Origin: DATILL01 sp035476575
GTDB lineage: Bacteria; Actinomycetota; Actinomycetes; Mycobacteriales; JACQDL01
Length of the DNA stretch: 12,245 bases
Assembly (NCBI GenBank): GCA_035476575.1
Contig: DATILL010000039.1
Location: forward strand, 1 to 12,245
Reading direction: 5' to 3'
Of this stretch, positions 12,163 through 12,245 are shown piece by piece (the stretch's first letter is position 1; each line of letters opens with the position of its first letter). The notes below the pieces were generated by a model. It worked only from the letters and a program-made list of their open reading frames with translations, searched no databases and had not been told where the DNA came from. Position numbers and translations under genes: made by a program.

Positions 12163-12245
12163 ATGCGACGCATCCGTACTGTTCAGGCCCTGATGGGGGC
12201 CGCCGTTGTGGCCGGGGGCGTGGCCACGCTCACCCCCGCGGCGCA
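12163..12245 (+). CDS. N-terminus of a secreted protein (signal peptide), 3' end outside window
   Basis: The first 27 complete codons give a Sec-type signal peptide: Met-Arg-Arg-Ile-Arg-Thr-Val-Gln (positive n-region), then a hydrophobic core Ala-Leu-Met-Gly-Ala-Ala-Val-Val-Ala-Gly-Gly-Val-Ala, then Thr-Leu-Thr-Pro-Ala-Ala with a likely cleavage site just at the window edge. GAAGAAGG (12151-12158) is a well-spaced ribosome-binding site 4 nt before the ATG. The mature part is not visible, so the function is unknown. It is driven by the promoter at 11952-11980 through a leader of about 175 nt. Confidence 0.75.
   Translation, partial: MRRIRTVQALMGAAVVAGGVATLTPAA

Noticed and set aside
1..12245. 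tRNA or rRNA genes
   Set aside because: No cloverleaf with the conserved T-loop pattern and no rRNA-like sequence was seen on either strand by eye.

Overview
The window is GC-rich actinobacterial DNA. Reading frames are G/C-biased at the third codon position, GTG starts are common, and several genes are typical of actinomycetes: a NucS fragment, a DivIVA-domain coiled-coil protein, crotonyl-CoA carboxylase/reductase and a tandem 3-hydroxybutyryl-CoA dehydrogenase. A Micromonosporaceae-like host fits the protein flavour, but this is an impression and not a placement.

Layout. Positions 1-2430 look like an accessory, decaying stretch. It holds the 3' end of a DDE transposase, the last 66 codons of the mismatch-repair endonuclease gene nucS without its catalytic part, a small two-helix membrane protein, a frameshifted bulb-lectin gene on the minus strand, and the broken remains of a nucleotidyltransferase-like gene.

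From 2533 the DNA becomes compact and well conserved. On the plus strand lie a fused double 3-hydroxybutyryl-CoA dehydrogenase, a small Cys/His (zinc-ribbon-like) protein whose start overlaps the preceding stop, an alpha/beta hydrolase, a vapBC toxin-antitoxin pair, and an aldo/keto reductase. The reductase ends tail-to-tail with a minus-strand series. In transcription order that series is methylmalonyl-CoA epimerase (mce), crotonyl-CoA carboxylase/reductase (ccr), a DivIVA-domain coiled-coil protein, and an AI-2E-family membrane transporter.

The metabolic theme is the ethylmalonyl-CoA / C4-C5 acyl-CoA pathway. The dehydrogenase interconverts acetoacetyl-CoA and 3-hydroxybutyryl-CoA. Ccr reductively carboxylates crotonyl-CoA to ethylmalonyl-CoA. 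The epimerase equilibrates methylmalonyl-CoA (and in known cases ethylmalonyl-CoA) epimers. The products feed acetate assimilation and polyketide extender units. No B12-dependent mutase gene (ecm/meaA) is visible.

From about 11140 to the end the DNA becomes loose again: a C-terminal remnant of what looks like a serine recombinase, several short direct and inverted repeats, a good TTGACA/17 nt/TAGGTT promoter, a leader of roughly 175 nt, and the first 27 codons of a secreted protein that runs off the window. Both flanks therefore look like sites of past mobile-element activity, with a conserved metabolic block between them. I found no convincing wholly new system. The most interesting points are the divergent cofactor fingerprints of the fused dehydrogenase, the Gln-for-His substitution in the epimerase metal site, the tetrapeptide repeat in the AI-2E protein, and palindromes or repeats placed like operators.
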